Source: Chrysaora quinquecirrha (lineage: Eukaryota; Cnidaria; Scyphozoa; Semaeostomeae; Pelagiidae). Taken from it: a stretch of 64,000 nt of DNA. Below, one piece after another: positions 11,619 to 23,300 of the stretch; position 1 is the stretch's first letter; each line of letters opens with the position of its first letter. The translations under genes and the position numbers were made by a program. The stretch spans positions 4,591,905 to 4,655,904 of the forward strand of contig JACTAT010000052.1 in NCBI GenBank assembly GCA_014526335.1, given 5' to 3'. The notes beneath the pieces are model-generated. The model made no database searches, was not told the origin of the DNA, and saw nothing but the letters and a program-made list of their open reading frames with translations.

Positions 11619-14528
11619 GTCAGTCGATTCATCAATTTTTGTATTAAGAAAGTGTATCTAAAAAGGGGAAGTTTATTGACTAAGAAGAAACTTTTTTGAG
11701 AAACAATTACTTAGGTTTAATCCTTTTCGTCCATACCCTCTTTTCGTGCAGCAGCTAAGTTATGCAAAAATACTATAATTAGTTAAGAAACTTTCAGTAC
11801 TAGGACTCGCAGGTTAAAAGGATAAAAGTTACATAAAGTTCGTCTTTTCTGCTGAACCACCTTTCAATATGCATAATTCTGGAACTGAACTCCTCTCTTA
11901 TTTCCAGTGGGAACTGTGATAAAACAGAAATGAGACAGCAATAGGTAATATATCTCTAAATATCCACAGAAAAGTGAAATTTCAAAAAGAAATTCGACCA
12001 TCATGTGGAAGAAGATTCATTCCCACGTCAAAGTCTTCTAAACTTTTTCATATCATTTTTGAAAACGCTAGGTATTGGCCAATCTCGGCATATAGCTAGG
12101 ACATATATTAAGTCAACCAAGAACCCACGTTTAAGTTTATAAATACATACTTATTTGATAATATTTTCAAAACACTAGTATATATATATATATTATATAG
12201 GTAATACTCTGTCTAAATTGTAAAACTATCTGTCTAGAATAAATTCACTACGTGGCCAGTATTACGCTTTTTTTCTAGACTTAATTACCGGCTTAATTAT
12301 CAGGCGAGGTGTTCTTTATTTATTGCTAGGGTTTTGGCAGACATCAGAACATGAACTAAACAGGAAAGTTGAAAAGCAAAACGCATAAAATTATTAGTTG
12401 ATATATATATATGAAATACAGTATGCCCTCATAATCACCAAATTTTGCATTCACTTCTTTCTGATTAAAACTGGGGATTCAGGCGCCGTTATAGGGAGAA
12501 GGCTTTATAGATTGGGGGCTTTATTATAAGCGCGGTAACTGGATGTGCGTTACACTCAATAGTTTGACTTATAGGCTGTCTGTGTTGGTGATAAATTCAC
12601 AATTGCATTGAAAATAGCTTAACATGCACATGAGCTCCCGCACTTTAGCATTACTTAATTTGGTCATATCAAGTGCATTCTTATGCAAGTATTTAAGAAA
12701 TGTAAACAGAGCTATTCATTTTATTCTGTTTATAATTAACACATCTGTGCAGATGTCCCGCTCAAAATAGCGCTTACGGAAATGTCAGCGTTTGTCAGTA
12801 GTTAATACACAAAGGTGCGACGTTATTATTTCCTATTGATGCCGCAAAGGCCTCAGTAGCTAACGCCTCAAGGCCTTTATATCAGCCTGACATTACTGCC
12901 TACTTTGCTTTGGCCTTGGCCTTTCTTTCCAAGTCTCCACAGTATAGCTTCTTGATACTTTTTTGTAAACAGAGCTTCGCACTGATGCAGCCTCTTACTT
13001 ATAATTCCATAGATACAATGACAGAGGCAGTACTGTAATAAAACTACACTATTAATGTGGCGAGATGGGTAAAGTGAGACTCACTCCAAATTCAAGTGTC
13101 TCGGGTTCTTTTTGAAGTCACAAGACAGAAGATTCTTGAAAATACTTCAATCTCAAGAGCATTGTTAGGGAATTCGATCGTGAAACTGTGAATCATTGAT
13201 CAAAAGGGAGTCCTTACTGAAGAAAGTAGACTATTTTGGGAAAATTTCCAGCCTAAGATTTCATATTAGACCATTTATCAATTATTGTTCTTGCATGAGT
13301 TGCTTCTTCCTTGTATCCCTGGGGTCATGCAAGTTGACGTTCCTTGCACATCTCTGTACCTCGAGTGACCGCTCTGACGTTACTTAGGGTTACACGTTTA
13401 TCGCTTTTTCTACTTGATGCACTTTCTGCATTCCTGCCACCGTTAGACTAGGCTATAGGTTTAGACGGAAGATATATACGAGAAATCAAGATCTCTGATT
13501 GGCTAGTTTGATTACGATGTCTGTCATACTGTATCCCATTATCCCTTGCATTAAGCCTTGTGGCATTTGCTTGTAACGAATCTATCAGTCTACAACGTCA
13601 CGGAAATTGGAGGACGTGGAAAATCAAAGATTTTACAAATGTCTCACCCACCGAAGTCCCTCTTCTTATTTCGTCGATTGCGTTTCTGTTCTTCCTACTC
13701 TGTAGAACTTTCGCTGGAGAATCGGTGCATTGCCTGCCGGAAATATGATTTTCCCTGGCCAATCATCTGCTGCTGTAAGAGGGGGCTTTGGGGGGTATCG
13801 AAACCCGAAAACCCGGAAGAAAATTGGGAAAAACCCGAAAACCCGGATGACTTTAGTTTTAACAACTGTTTTAAGAATTTTACACATTGATATCCTTTGT
13901 AAGGTTTAAACCTGAAAACCCGCTTATTCTTACTACAATACCTGAAACCCGAGCTAGAAAAATGGCAAAACCCGTTGCCCTTTAAAAATAATTGACCCGA
14001 AAACCCGCACGATTTTTTGGAAAAACCCGAAAACCCGAGGGTAAAATCGGCTAAACCCGCAACCCGTGAAATCCCAAAGCCCCCTCCTGTAAATGATTGA
14101 TTGCGCAGGCAAAACCAGGCAATGCGCTTGAATGCCTAACTTTTACTGCTTTAGAGCTATTAGGAATATAACTATTTGTAATTCTTGGGTAATATTTCGC
14201 GATAACAAAACAGCGTAACAATGATTTGGTAATACTCTGCCATTTTAGATCTAAAGATTGCGCTGATAAAGTCGAAGACCAACCTGGAAGATCATCTAAC
14301 CAGCATCGTGTTGGTTTCAGTACTGACGAGCTACAAACCCATTTTCCATACCTCTGCCGGCCTCCGTTTGACCAGCCTCAGCCTCAATCTCAGTCTCAGT
14401 CTCAGTCTCTACCTATTTACCCAATTGCAAGATGGATTCACAGCCCAGCAAATTGTTGTAGTTGTAGTTGTGAATGTTCAAAATCCGGACCGTTTTTGCT
14501 AAATTACCAAAGTCATTTTTGCAATTAG
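11002..14528 (+). CDS. SIX-family homeobox transcription factor (two exons)
   Basis: The protein is a DNA-binding developmental regulator of the SINE OCULIS/SIX family. Spliced CDS is 11002-11618 joined to 14249-14528, predicting 298 residues. The start is the ATG at 11002; an in-frame TAG lies just upstream at 10972. A SIX protein-interaction domain spans about residues 29-138, including RFLWALP and the family signature [17 protein letters not shown]-type homeodomain follows at about 139-199, with [17 protein letters not shown] and SNWFKN. A single intron directly after the homeodomain and the RAAE-type sequence after it favour the Six1/2 class, but the sequence is divergent (KYRIRRK preceded by Gly126 where Asp is usual; KNKRQRVR where KNRRQRDR is usual). 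Subfamily placement needs a tree. Confidence 0.93.
11619..14248 (+). other. Intron of the SIX gene
   Basis: The intron is about 2.6 kb, GT-AG, AT-rich, and contains the 309-bp CCCGAAAA-rich element at 13779-14087. A TA dinucleotide run lies near 12178-12200. No nested gene was recognised. Confidence 0.75.
13779..14087. mobile_element. TIR element filled with AACCCGAAAACCC motifs, TGTAA duplication
   Basis: The ends GAGGGGGCTTTGGG and CCCAAAGCCCCCTCC are inverted repeats. A perfect 5-bp direct repeat TGTAA flanks them at 13774-13778 and 14088-14092. The interior is unusual: short ACCCGAAAACCCG-like units recur across most of the element, separated by AT-rich spacers. No coding capacity is seen. 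Confidence 0.8.
14249..14528 (+). CDS. SIX gene exon 2: variable C-terminus
   Basis: The exon starts after CCATTTTAG; its first base completes the codon split by the intron, giving KQR followed by [10 protein letters not shown]. It encodes 92 residues, hydrophilic at first, then a [12 protein letters not shown] run, then a Cys-rich stretch and a TAG stop at 14526-14528. Phase match and composition support it. C-termini of SIX proteins are poorly conserved, so homology cannot confirm it. Confidence 0.78.
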
Positions 14529-14549
14529 GAACTTAAAAGCTCATATTTT

Positions 14550-14555
14550 AATAAA
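14550..14555 (+). promoter_or_regulatory. Poly(A) signal of the SIX gene
   Basis: A canonical AATAAA lies 22 bp after the SIX stop codon. The short distance would give a very short 3' UTR, so a more distal site is possible. Confidence 0.5.
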
Positions 14556-16016
14556 CGATTCATTTCTGTAAGAATCTTGAATCATTCTACATTTTATGGT
14601 GTCAAACATCTGAAGATTTTAGTTTAGGATTTATATTTTTTATACTGCTAGTCAGAGCAGTGGTATTACCCTAAGTAGAGTGCTGTGCATACGTTGAAGA
14701 AACAGAAACTTAGAAATTGTAATTTATTAACGTTTTCAACATAAAATAATGCTGATTTGATCAGAATATGTATGTAAGAAATTTAATGAAATGAGTATAT
14801 ACATTTCTTCCAAAAATCTGTTGGTGTGCTTAGGAACACAATCTTCTTTTATGTTATTTTGCAATTTTCTTGGGAGTTAGTGAACCTTACTTCTGAATCT
14901 GCTCACGAGAAGACATTGTGCTTCAGTCCTAAATAATGCTAAACCAGTATAAGTAATACCATGTTATTACGACAACTCCCACATAGTTGAAATCATTGCA
15001 GTGATAGCTACACATCGCATTTTCCACCCAAGTTTATGGCTTTTGCCGATAACTTGCCCTTGTTGTGGATCAAATTTTGGCGTTTGTATGGTTTAAGTAT
15101 TATCATGGCAACGCTGGTTTATACTGCATTCCATTCCAATTTGAAATAAACGATTTCAACAAATACGTAGTGTATTGTATTGGTCAATCCAGCAAATCGA
15201 ATTGAATTGAATGTTTAAAATTTAACCTAGTATACATTTCAAGAGCATGACTCTTCAGTCGTTTAAGAAAGATTTCTATGGCAAGGGTCAACTACTGGAA
15301 TTACAAATTCTATACACTCTCAATTATGCTGTGTATTTGCTTATGTTTAAGAAACATTAGACGGTGTTATCTTGACCTGAGACTGGATAGACTGACACTG
15401 TAAATATACTCCAAGAAAAGGATTAGGATATAGGATTAAATTATTTGAAGACTGCGATCTCCGTAGAACAACTACCAGTAAAAGGAGCTGCTACCCGTCA
15501 TGTAGCCTAGATCCGCACACGCTATCGTTTGCAGTAGAAAACAACAGCAAATCCGAGCGCCAGCGCAGGATAGCGGCTTCAATTTCTTATCCACTTTGAA
15601 AAAGATTTTGAAATATTACCTTATTCATTCACTCGCATCAATAGCATCGCATGGGCATAATACTTCTCTAGCCCACATTTTAATACTTAGAGCATTCTAT
15701 CTGAGAAAGAGAGTCACAATAAAGTCCCGAAAAAGGTTCCAGCCAACCTTCAAGCATTACCCAGGAAAGCTGCTTGGAAAGCCGTTTGATAGACTTTCTG
15801 TTGTAACTGAAACTAGGGAAATAGTTATACCAGCCTGCGAAGAGACTTTGCACCGTAACAAAGTCAATGTCCGTGCATGATAAAATTGCATACTATTTTC
15901 ATTCCTCGGCTCTCTCCGTTCTCTGTTCCATTCCGTTTCGTTCCGTTCCATTCTCTGAGCCTCCTTGTCAACCTTTTTTCAGAATGAGGTTTCTTCATCA
16001 ATTCGTGATTTGGAAA
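14556..16016. other. Intergenic region upstream of YTHDC2
   Basis: No coding exon is recognised. Pyrimidine-rich TTCCG/TTCCATTC units lie at about 15910-15955, shortly before the YTHDC2 start. They may belong to its promoter or 5' UTR, but no core promoter motif is clear. Confidence 0.4.
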
Positions 16017-17332
16017 ATGGCGGACGAAAAGCCAGGTGGCAAAAACGGCGGGCAACAAACAAATGGTTTTTTGTAAGAGAAAAATGCACCAGAGAAGAAC
16101 TGAAGATTGCTGTCAATGTTGCCATCGAAAGATTCCGACATGATGAAGAACAGAAAGAGCTGTGTTTCCCCTCTTCCCTTACATCTTCAGAGCGAGCTTA
16201 TGTTCATCTTTACTGCCGGAATTTAGGCCTAAAAACCAGGAGTCATGGTCGAGGGAATCAAAGATCGCTCACCGTCTACAGGAAAGAAACGCAGGTGAAG
16301 TCTGCAACTAGTGAAGTTGTTTTAAGCAGTAAAAGTCAAGAAATTATTACTGAGCTATTGAAAAAGCACCCAGTTACAAGCAAAGAGAAGCAAGATTTGA
16401 GCCAAAAGAGAATTTTCAAAGGTTCATACCGTGAAAGTAATAAAGCTGTCCTAAGAGAAAATAAATTTTCATTAGGTTCAAGCCCACAGGTTCCACCAAA
16501 GCCAAGGGATAATGATATAAATGCAGCTAGGGCTAAATTGCCTATTCACGCCTTCAAAGAGAAATTGCTGAAAAGTTTTAAAAACAACCAAGTCACGCTT
16601 GTAACAGGTGACACAGGTTGTGGAAAACCACTCAAGTTGGCCAGTACATTCTAGAAGATGCAGGCAAGCGGCAACAGCCTTGCAAAATCATCTGCACCCA
16701 ACCAAGGAGAATCTCAGCCATTTCTGTTGCTGACAGAGTTGCTTATGAACGTGGTGAGCAGCTTGGACACACAGTTGGCTATCAAATAAGGCTGGAAACA
16801 AGAGTCTCTTCAAGAACAAGTCTGCTATACTGCACCAATGGTGTCTTGTTGAGGCTATTGATGGCAGGGCATAAATCTCTGAGCAATATCACTCATGTCA
16901 TAATTGATGAAATACATGAGAGAGATAAGTTTAGTGATTATCTGTTGATTTGCCTGAGAGATCATTTGAAGGCATACAGAAATCTGAAAGTTATACTGAT
17001 GAGTGCTGCTTTGAATATTGATTTGTTTAAAGAGTACTTTGGTGCTTGTCCGGTCATTCATATACCAACAATGTGCCATAAAGTTGAGTCATACTTCTTA
17101 GAAGATATTCTTCTTATGACTGGGTATATGAACAAAGCAATGAAAAGCTAGCAAAAGATGCAGAGATTGATAAGAAGGAAGGAAACAGCGAGAAGCTAAA
17201 TGTTGGAAATGTTAAAGTATTGAGTAGGAATGAAAAAGACGCTGCAGTTCTGAGAACTGATGTTTCTGATCAGATGATCCCTGATGATCAATCTGCTTTT
17301 GAAAAAGAAGCAACATTTGTAGAAAATAATGA
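16017..17332 (+). CDS. YTHDC2: YTHDC2 exon 1: R3H and first helicase domain (three frameshifts)
   Basis: ATG at 16017 sits in ATGGCGGAC context. Its frame stops at 16074-16076, while the R3H domain reads in another frame; one extra T in the T6 run (16067-16072) would join them. The Walker A motif GDTGCGK breaks at 16624-16627, where AAAA replaces an expected AAAAA. The next frame runs TTQVGQYILED, TQPRR, DEIHERD and MSAA to a TAG at 17149, again just after an AAAA run (17143-17146). It then continues in a third frame to a GTGAGT donor at 17333. All three breaks are one-base losses in homopolymers, and the net shift is zero. Confidence 0.85.
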
Positions 17333-20300
17333 GTGAGTGAAATTTAGTTTCATCATCTCTCTCTGCAATTTGATTTTTAGCTGTATCTGATATGTATTAT
17401 TGATAGAAGTTAAACCAAAATAATTGCAATTTGAAATTTAAAGTCCATTAGTAATTGAATGTGACAAGTGGCATACCCCAGGGATCAATACTAGGACCAC
17501 TGCTGTTTATTTATCCATGAAGAAAATTCCAATGTTTTGTGAACAATGTTTTGCATGTGTCAAAAACTCTGAGATTTTTTGGGGGTGTGTGAGTTCAGTT
17601 GCACACCTTATATTGCATTTTCATGGGAGAGGATGTTCTAATTGACTATAGGAGAATTTCCTTCATTGGCTTCAGTTGGACAACTACTGTAGAACAACAT
17701 TTCGCTTGATACTCTTCTAAAAACAGATGACTTTACAGATCTGTCCCTTATATGACTGGTAATTTTTCTTTTTGATTAGATTTAAATTGTTCTTTCTTAT
17801 TAACAGGGAAAAACAAGAAGGCAAGCTTGAAGACATCCCTCTAGAAGAGCTGTCAATCACAGACGACTTAAGCCACTGCCTGGATCCCGAGGTACAGCAA
17901 GAGATGGATGCCTCTCTAAAAGCAGTTTGGGAGGATGGAAATGAAGATGCCTTTGATCAGATTATTCATCTGGTATTAAATGAAAATGTTCATGTTGACT
18001 ACCAGCATAGTGAGACATCAATGACTGCACTGATGATTGCTTCTGCACGTGGCTATGTCAACCTTGTTGAGCAGTTAATCGAATTTGGTGCAGATGCTGA
18101 AATTAAAGATAGAAAACAAGGTTGGACAGCTGTTGACTGGGCAAGGAACTTCAACCAAGGGAATATCGTAAGTTTGTTTGAGCATTTTAATCAGGTGCAT
18201 GAGGAAGATGAAGAGGAGCTTCCAGAGCAGGAAATGCAACAGGAAAGATCAACTGAAATGGAACAGAGGCTAGAAATGTACCACAATACATTTGATGATG
18301 ATAAAGTTGACCATAGTTTAATTATGAGTCTGATAACCCATATCTGCCAAGGCAAGCAAGAAGGTGCCATATTGGTATTTCTGCCTGGCTATGATGATAT
18401 TGTAGGCCTCAAAGATCGTTTGTATGCAGACAAAGAATTTTCCAAGCAGAGCAAATACGTGATTTATATGCTGCATTCCATGATGCAGCCTGTACATCAG
18501 CGTAAAGTATTCAGGCGACCCCCATCTGGTGTTAGAAAGATCATTCTGTCTACTAACATTGCTGAAACAAGCGTAACAATAGACGATGTTGTCTTTGTTA
18601 TTGATTCTGGCAAAGTCAAAGAGAAGACCTTCGAGGCTCTTACCTCCGTCTCAGCTCTCAGAAGTGTTTGGATATCCAAAGCAAGTGCACTTCAAAGACG
18701 GGGACGTGCTGGAAGATGCAGACCGGGTCAATGCTTTCATCTAATGAGCCGCTATCGCTTCCACGGCCTCGCGATGTATCAAGAAGCAGAGTTACTGAGA
18801 ACGCCGATTCACGAGCTGTGTTTACAGACGAAACTACTCGCTGCTGTCAATGTTTCAATCGCTGATTTCTTATCCAAAGCTCCTGAGGCTCCCCCCTTTT
18901 TGATGATACGCAATTCAATATCACTTTTGAAGTCAATTGATGCTCTTGATGAAGAGGAAGAATTAACGGAACTTGGGAAAATCCTCGTTGATCTGCCGAT
19001 TGACCCAAGATTGGGGAAGATTATTCTGTTTGGCATTGTCATGAAATGCCTTGATTCAGTCTTGACTATTGCGTCATGCTTGGCTTATAGAGATCCCTGT
19101 GAGTTAATGTTCAGCTTTTCACTTCATTAGCTTTGCTTTTTCCCTCGTTTTAAGACGAACTGTATATTTAATTCCCAGCTTTGAAAGGAACGACTCTTAT
19201 GTGTCGTTTTGAAAGCGTCAAGTTTTGGCTTCAATACATTGTTGGCTCGGTTGGCTCCCGTACCCTTAAGCCTGGTTTTCATGTAGCCATTAGTATCGTT
19301 TGGATCGCTATTAACGCTCTTCATTCAATTCCCAGCTTTGAAAGAAACGACTTTTTTGTGTCGTTTGGAAGGCGAAACTTTTTGCCTTCAATACGTTGTT
19401 GGCTCGTTTGGTTCCCGTTCCCTTAAGCCTGGTTTCCATATAATCGTTAAGATCGTTTTGATCGCTGTTAACGACTTCAAGGATTCCAGTGATCTTATCG
19501 AAACTTGTATGAACGATCCCAGCGATCGCGACGAGCAGTATCGCTGGAATAAATCTTTAAGCTTTATTGAACAACATTAGCTTTGAATTACAGATACCGT
19601 TCAACAAACGAGCGCTATGATCTTCTTTCAAACTGCCCTTATAAGAAAACATGCCTTGAAATTATTTGACGTCCACATTGATGTTGATCAATCTTCGAAA
19701 ACTCGTAGAAGTTCCCATCAGTGCATGCTTGTGGAATTGAGGTTAAACTTAGAGTATACTAAGATAATAGTTTGTAATAGGTTTAAACGGGGTAACAGGC
19801 ATCGAGTTGGCAAGAAATAAGGATCTCTTGATATTAGGATGAAGGTTTCAACTGACTTGCTAGATGGAACACCTCTTTTGTCCCATTTTTTTTTCAGTGA
19901 TTTCTAGAAGAAAAGGATTACTGAGAAAGAAGAGGGTTTGCCAAACTCCTGATTTATGGAAACGTTTTGAATATCGGCTACATCCCTAGTACACTATTAG
20001 TTGCCTGCTAGATCGGCTATCTATATCATGTATGTATCTATCTATGTATCTTATTTGTAATAATTTTTCTTTTTCACTAGTCGTCTTGCCGATTTCTGCT
20101 GATGAAAAACGTAAGGCTTATTCTATCAAAGCAAAACTTAGCGGTTCTGCATTGAGTGATCACATTGTTTTGCTGAAGGCCTTTCAAGAGTGGTCAAAAG
20201 CACGTGAGGAAGGCTTCGAAAGATTATTTTGTAATAAGAACTTTGTATCATCAGCTGCCATGGAAATGATCTCCGGGATGCGGAGTCAGCTGATTGGTCA

Positions 20301-23300
20301 TTTGAAGAACCTCGGTTTGATACGGTCTCGTCATGGTGATATGAAAGAGCTGAATGTGAATTCTGAGAATTGGCCTGTTGTGAAAGCAGCTGTTTTAGCT
20401 GGAATCTATCCTTCTATTTTGCATGCTGACAGGGAGCAAATGAAAATTGTTGGAAATAATGAGAAGAATGTTCGAGTGCATCCATCCTCTGTCTTGTATC
20501 CTTCAAATGGTATGTTATATTTCCACTTACTATATTGTTTTGTTTTTTACTGTTAAGTTCGAAGTTAGTTGCAGTCGAACCGGCAATCAACGATTGCGAA
20601 TCTGAATCGTAACTACTTGATTGTTGTCACCACTAAGGCCCCAGTTACACTATGCCGAATATCTATCGTAGCACCATGATTCTGATGTCAAATAGGCGTT
20701 TGAATTACACTAAATCGTCTCTATCGCGTACAAACCCACCGATTACTGTTGCGAAAATCACTCAGCTTTGGAGGTGGCATGAAAATCGCAACGATAAATG
20801 AGTGATACTTTTTGTAAGTGACCATTGAAATTATTGAGAATTTCCTGTTGTTTGGCTATCCAATACGGTTACAGTGGGTCTACCAGACGCAGCTATAGCT
20901 ATTTGTATAGGATAACGTAAAATTAAGCCAGAGACCTAAAATGAAATTAAGATTTATCGATTCATGGTGGCTTAATCTTTTTCAGGTCACGGCAAAAGTG
21001 TTTCGAAAACAAACACAAGTGTTGTTTCCAACTTACCTCATGATTGGTTATATTACGACGAAATGTCACGCATGCATGTTGCAGTACAAGTGCGATGTTT
21101 GTCTGTCATACCCGCAGTATCTGTCGCATTATTGGCTGGTTCTTCGTTGTCATGTGACTTTGACTGCCTCGTACATTCAAGTGAGAAAACTTCCGGTCAT
21201 AGACTATCCTATGACAACAGTGATAGTGAAAACGAGGACAAGTCACCTGATGATGATGTCATAGATAAGGCAGTGATGAAGGTGGATGACTGGATAAGTT
21301 TCCATGGTGACGATGAAACATTGGAGCTGCTGATGTCAATGAAAATGAAATTCTTATCTTCATTCTTCCGGAAGATTTCATCGGAAGGAAGATCCTGGTC
21401 TCAAGCTGATGACGCTGTTATTCAGTGCATTGCTAATGTCCTTGCGGAGGAGGAAGGTATTGGTAGTCAGTCAAGCTCTGATTCTGATAAAACCACTGAG
21501 AAGAAATCAAGGGAAAATGAACGCAGTGAGAAACCAGCTATTTGGAGCCCTGGAAATAAAAGTCAAACACGGTCTTTTGGAAGTAGGAGGTAAGAGTCCC
21601 GTTTGCTTAACATTTGCTGCTAGTACTGAATTAACTAAATTCCTGTTAGGGTCTTTGAGCTGTACAAAACTTCCAGATACCGAAAAAGAGCGGAAAAATC
21701 TTTGATTGTACTTTAGGTTTTTTCGTCTGACTCTCATCCTTAGTTAATTAGTGAATTAATTAGTTAGTTAACTAATTAGTCAGTTACATTGTTAGTTACT
21801 TAGACAGTTAGTTAGTTAGGTTGTTAGTTAGTTATTTAGTTAGTTAGTTTGTTAGTTACTTAGTTACATCCTCAATTAGTTAGTTACTTTGTTAATTAGT
21901 TAGTTTAGTTAATTAAGTAGATAGTTAGTTACTTAGTTAGATAATTTGTTAGTCAGTTAGTTAGTAAGTTAGTTTGTTAGTTAATTAGTAAGTTAGTTAG
22001 TCATAAGCGTAAGAAACAGACCGAAGCAAATGACTAAAGCGGAATTTTACCCAGATGTTGATCGAATTGCACCAATCAGAAAAGTAAGGCTGAACTTGTA
22101 TTGTGTTAATACCAAGCAGCTCGCAGGATAGAGTGGGAAGACAATAGGAAGAGTCCAAGTGAGAAAACGAACTCTTTCTATCTACACAGAAACGGCCTTT
22201 TGATGTGAACAGATTCTAAAGCCCTAAGTGAAACAAAGATCTGTGTTTTCCAATTATTCGAAACCAATCCTCGCTGTAATTAATCCCTCTATTACTATTG
22301 CTAAGTTTACTGAAGTTTCTCTACTGTTGTTTCAAAATTTAAATATCTTTCAGGTCGGAGAACTCTTATTCAAGAAATCGTGAGAATGATAGAGCCAGGC
22401 CTAAAGCAGACTCCCGCGACAAAAGATATGAAAGGCCGCGCGGTAAGGAGAAACGTTTCGAAGATGACACAAGAGAACCGCGCGATCAAACGGCTGATTC
22501 CAACGAGAGAAGTCGAGGATACAAAAGGAAAAATGATCGCTACTTCATTGTCAAATGTAATAATTACAAAAATCTGGATATCTCCATGTCAAAAGGTATC
22601 TGGGCAACGACGAAAGGAAATGAAAAGAAATTAGACCGCGCTTTCAAAGAAGCTGATAACGTGTTCTTGATCTTTTCCATACAAGGCAGCGGAAACTTCC
22701 AAGGATACGCTAGAATGATATCCGGCGTAACGGGGGAGACATGTCCTGAATTTGGCTCTGCAAACCTCGGAAATGTATTCAATATTCAATGGGTATGCAA
22801 AGGAGATGTTGCTTTCCACTACACTCAAGATCTTGTCAATCCATGGAATGAAAACAAAAGGTCTGTATTGTTTTTAGTTCTTTTGATAGTGTGAAAGGAA
22901 TGGATTGGTTAGGCCCTACGGCCTACGCTGGCAAAAATGGTAACCTAGACGTATTACCTGAGTCGCAGTTATCGCTATTGAATTGAATTACTGGACGCTC
23001 AAACTAATCTAATTTAATTTAATCTTGATTTTCTGAATGACTTTTATGTCCACTCTGCGTTCTAATAGCCAATAAATTTGGACTGAGGCTGGCTCTTTTT
23101 GAAGTTTCGCCTTTTTAGGATATTTACTTAAATGTTTGTAATCTGTTCTTAAAGGAGGGTAACATTCGTTCTGATGTATATAGATCCTGGCCAAATGATC
23201 AAACATTACCAAACATTCGAAACTCTCTTTTCAAATGTTTGAATGTTTGGCCACGAATGTTTGAACGTCTCAAAACATTGCTTGGAAAGCAGGCCATGGC

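Noticed and set aside
11619..11661. Read-through end of SIX exon 1 as the true C-terminus
   Set aside because: A good donor at 11619 and an in-phase exon at 14249 after a proper acceptor give a better model.
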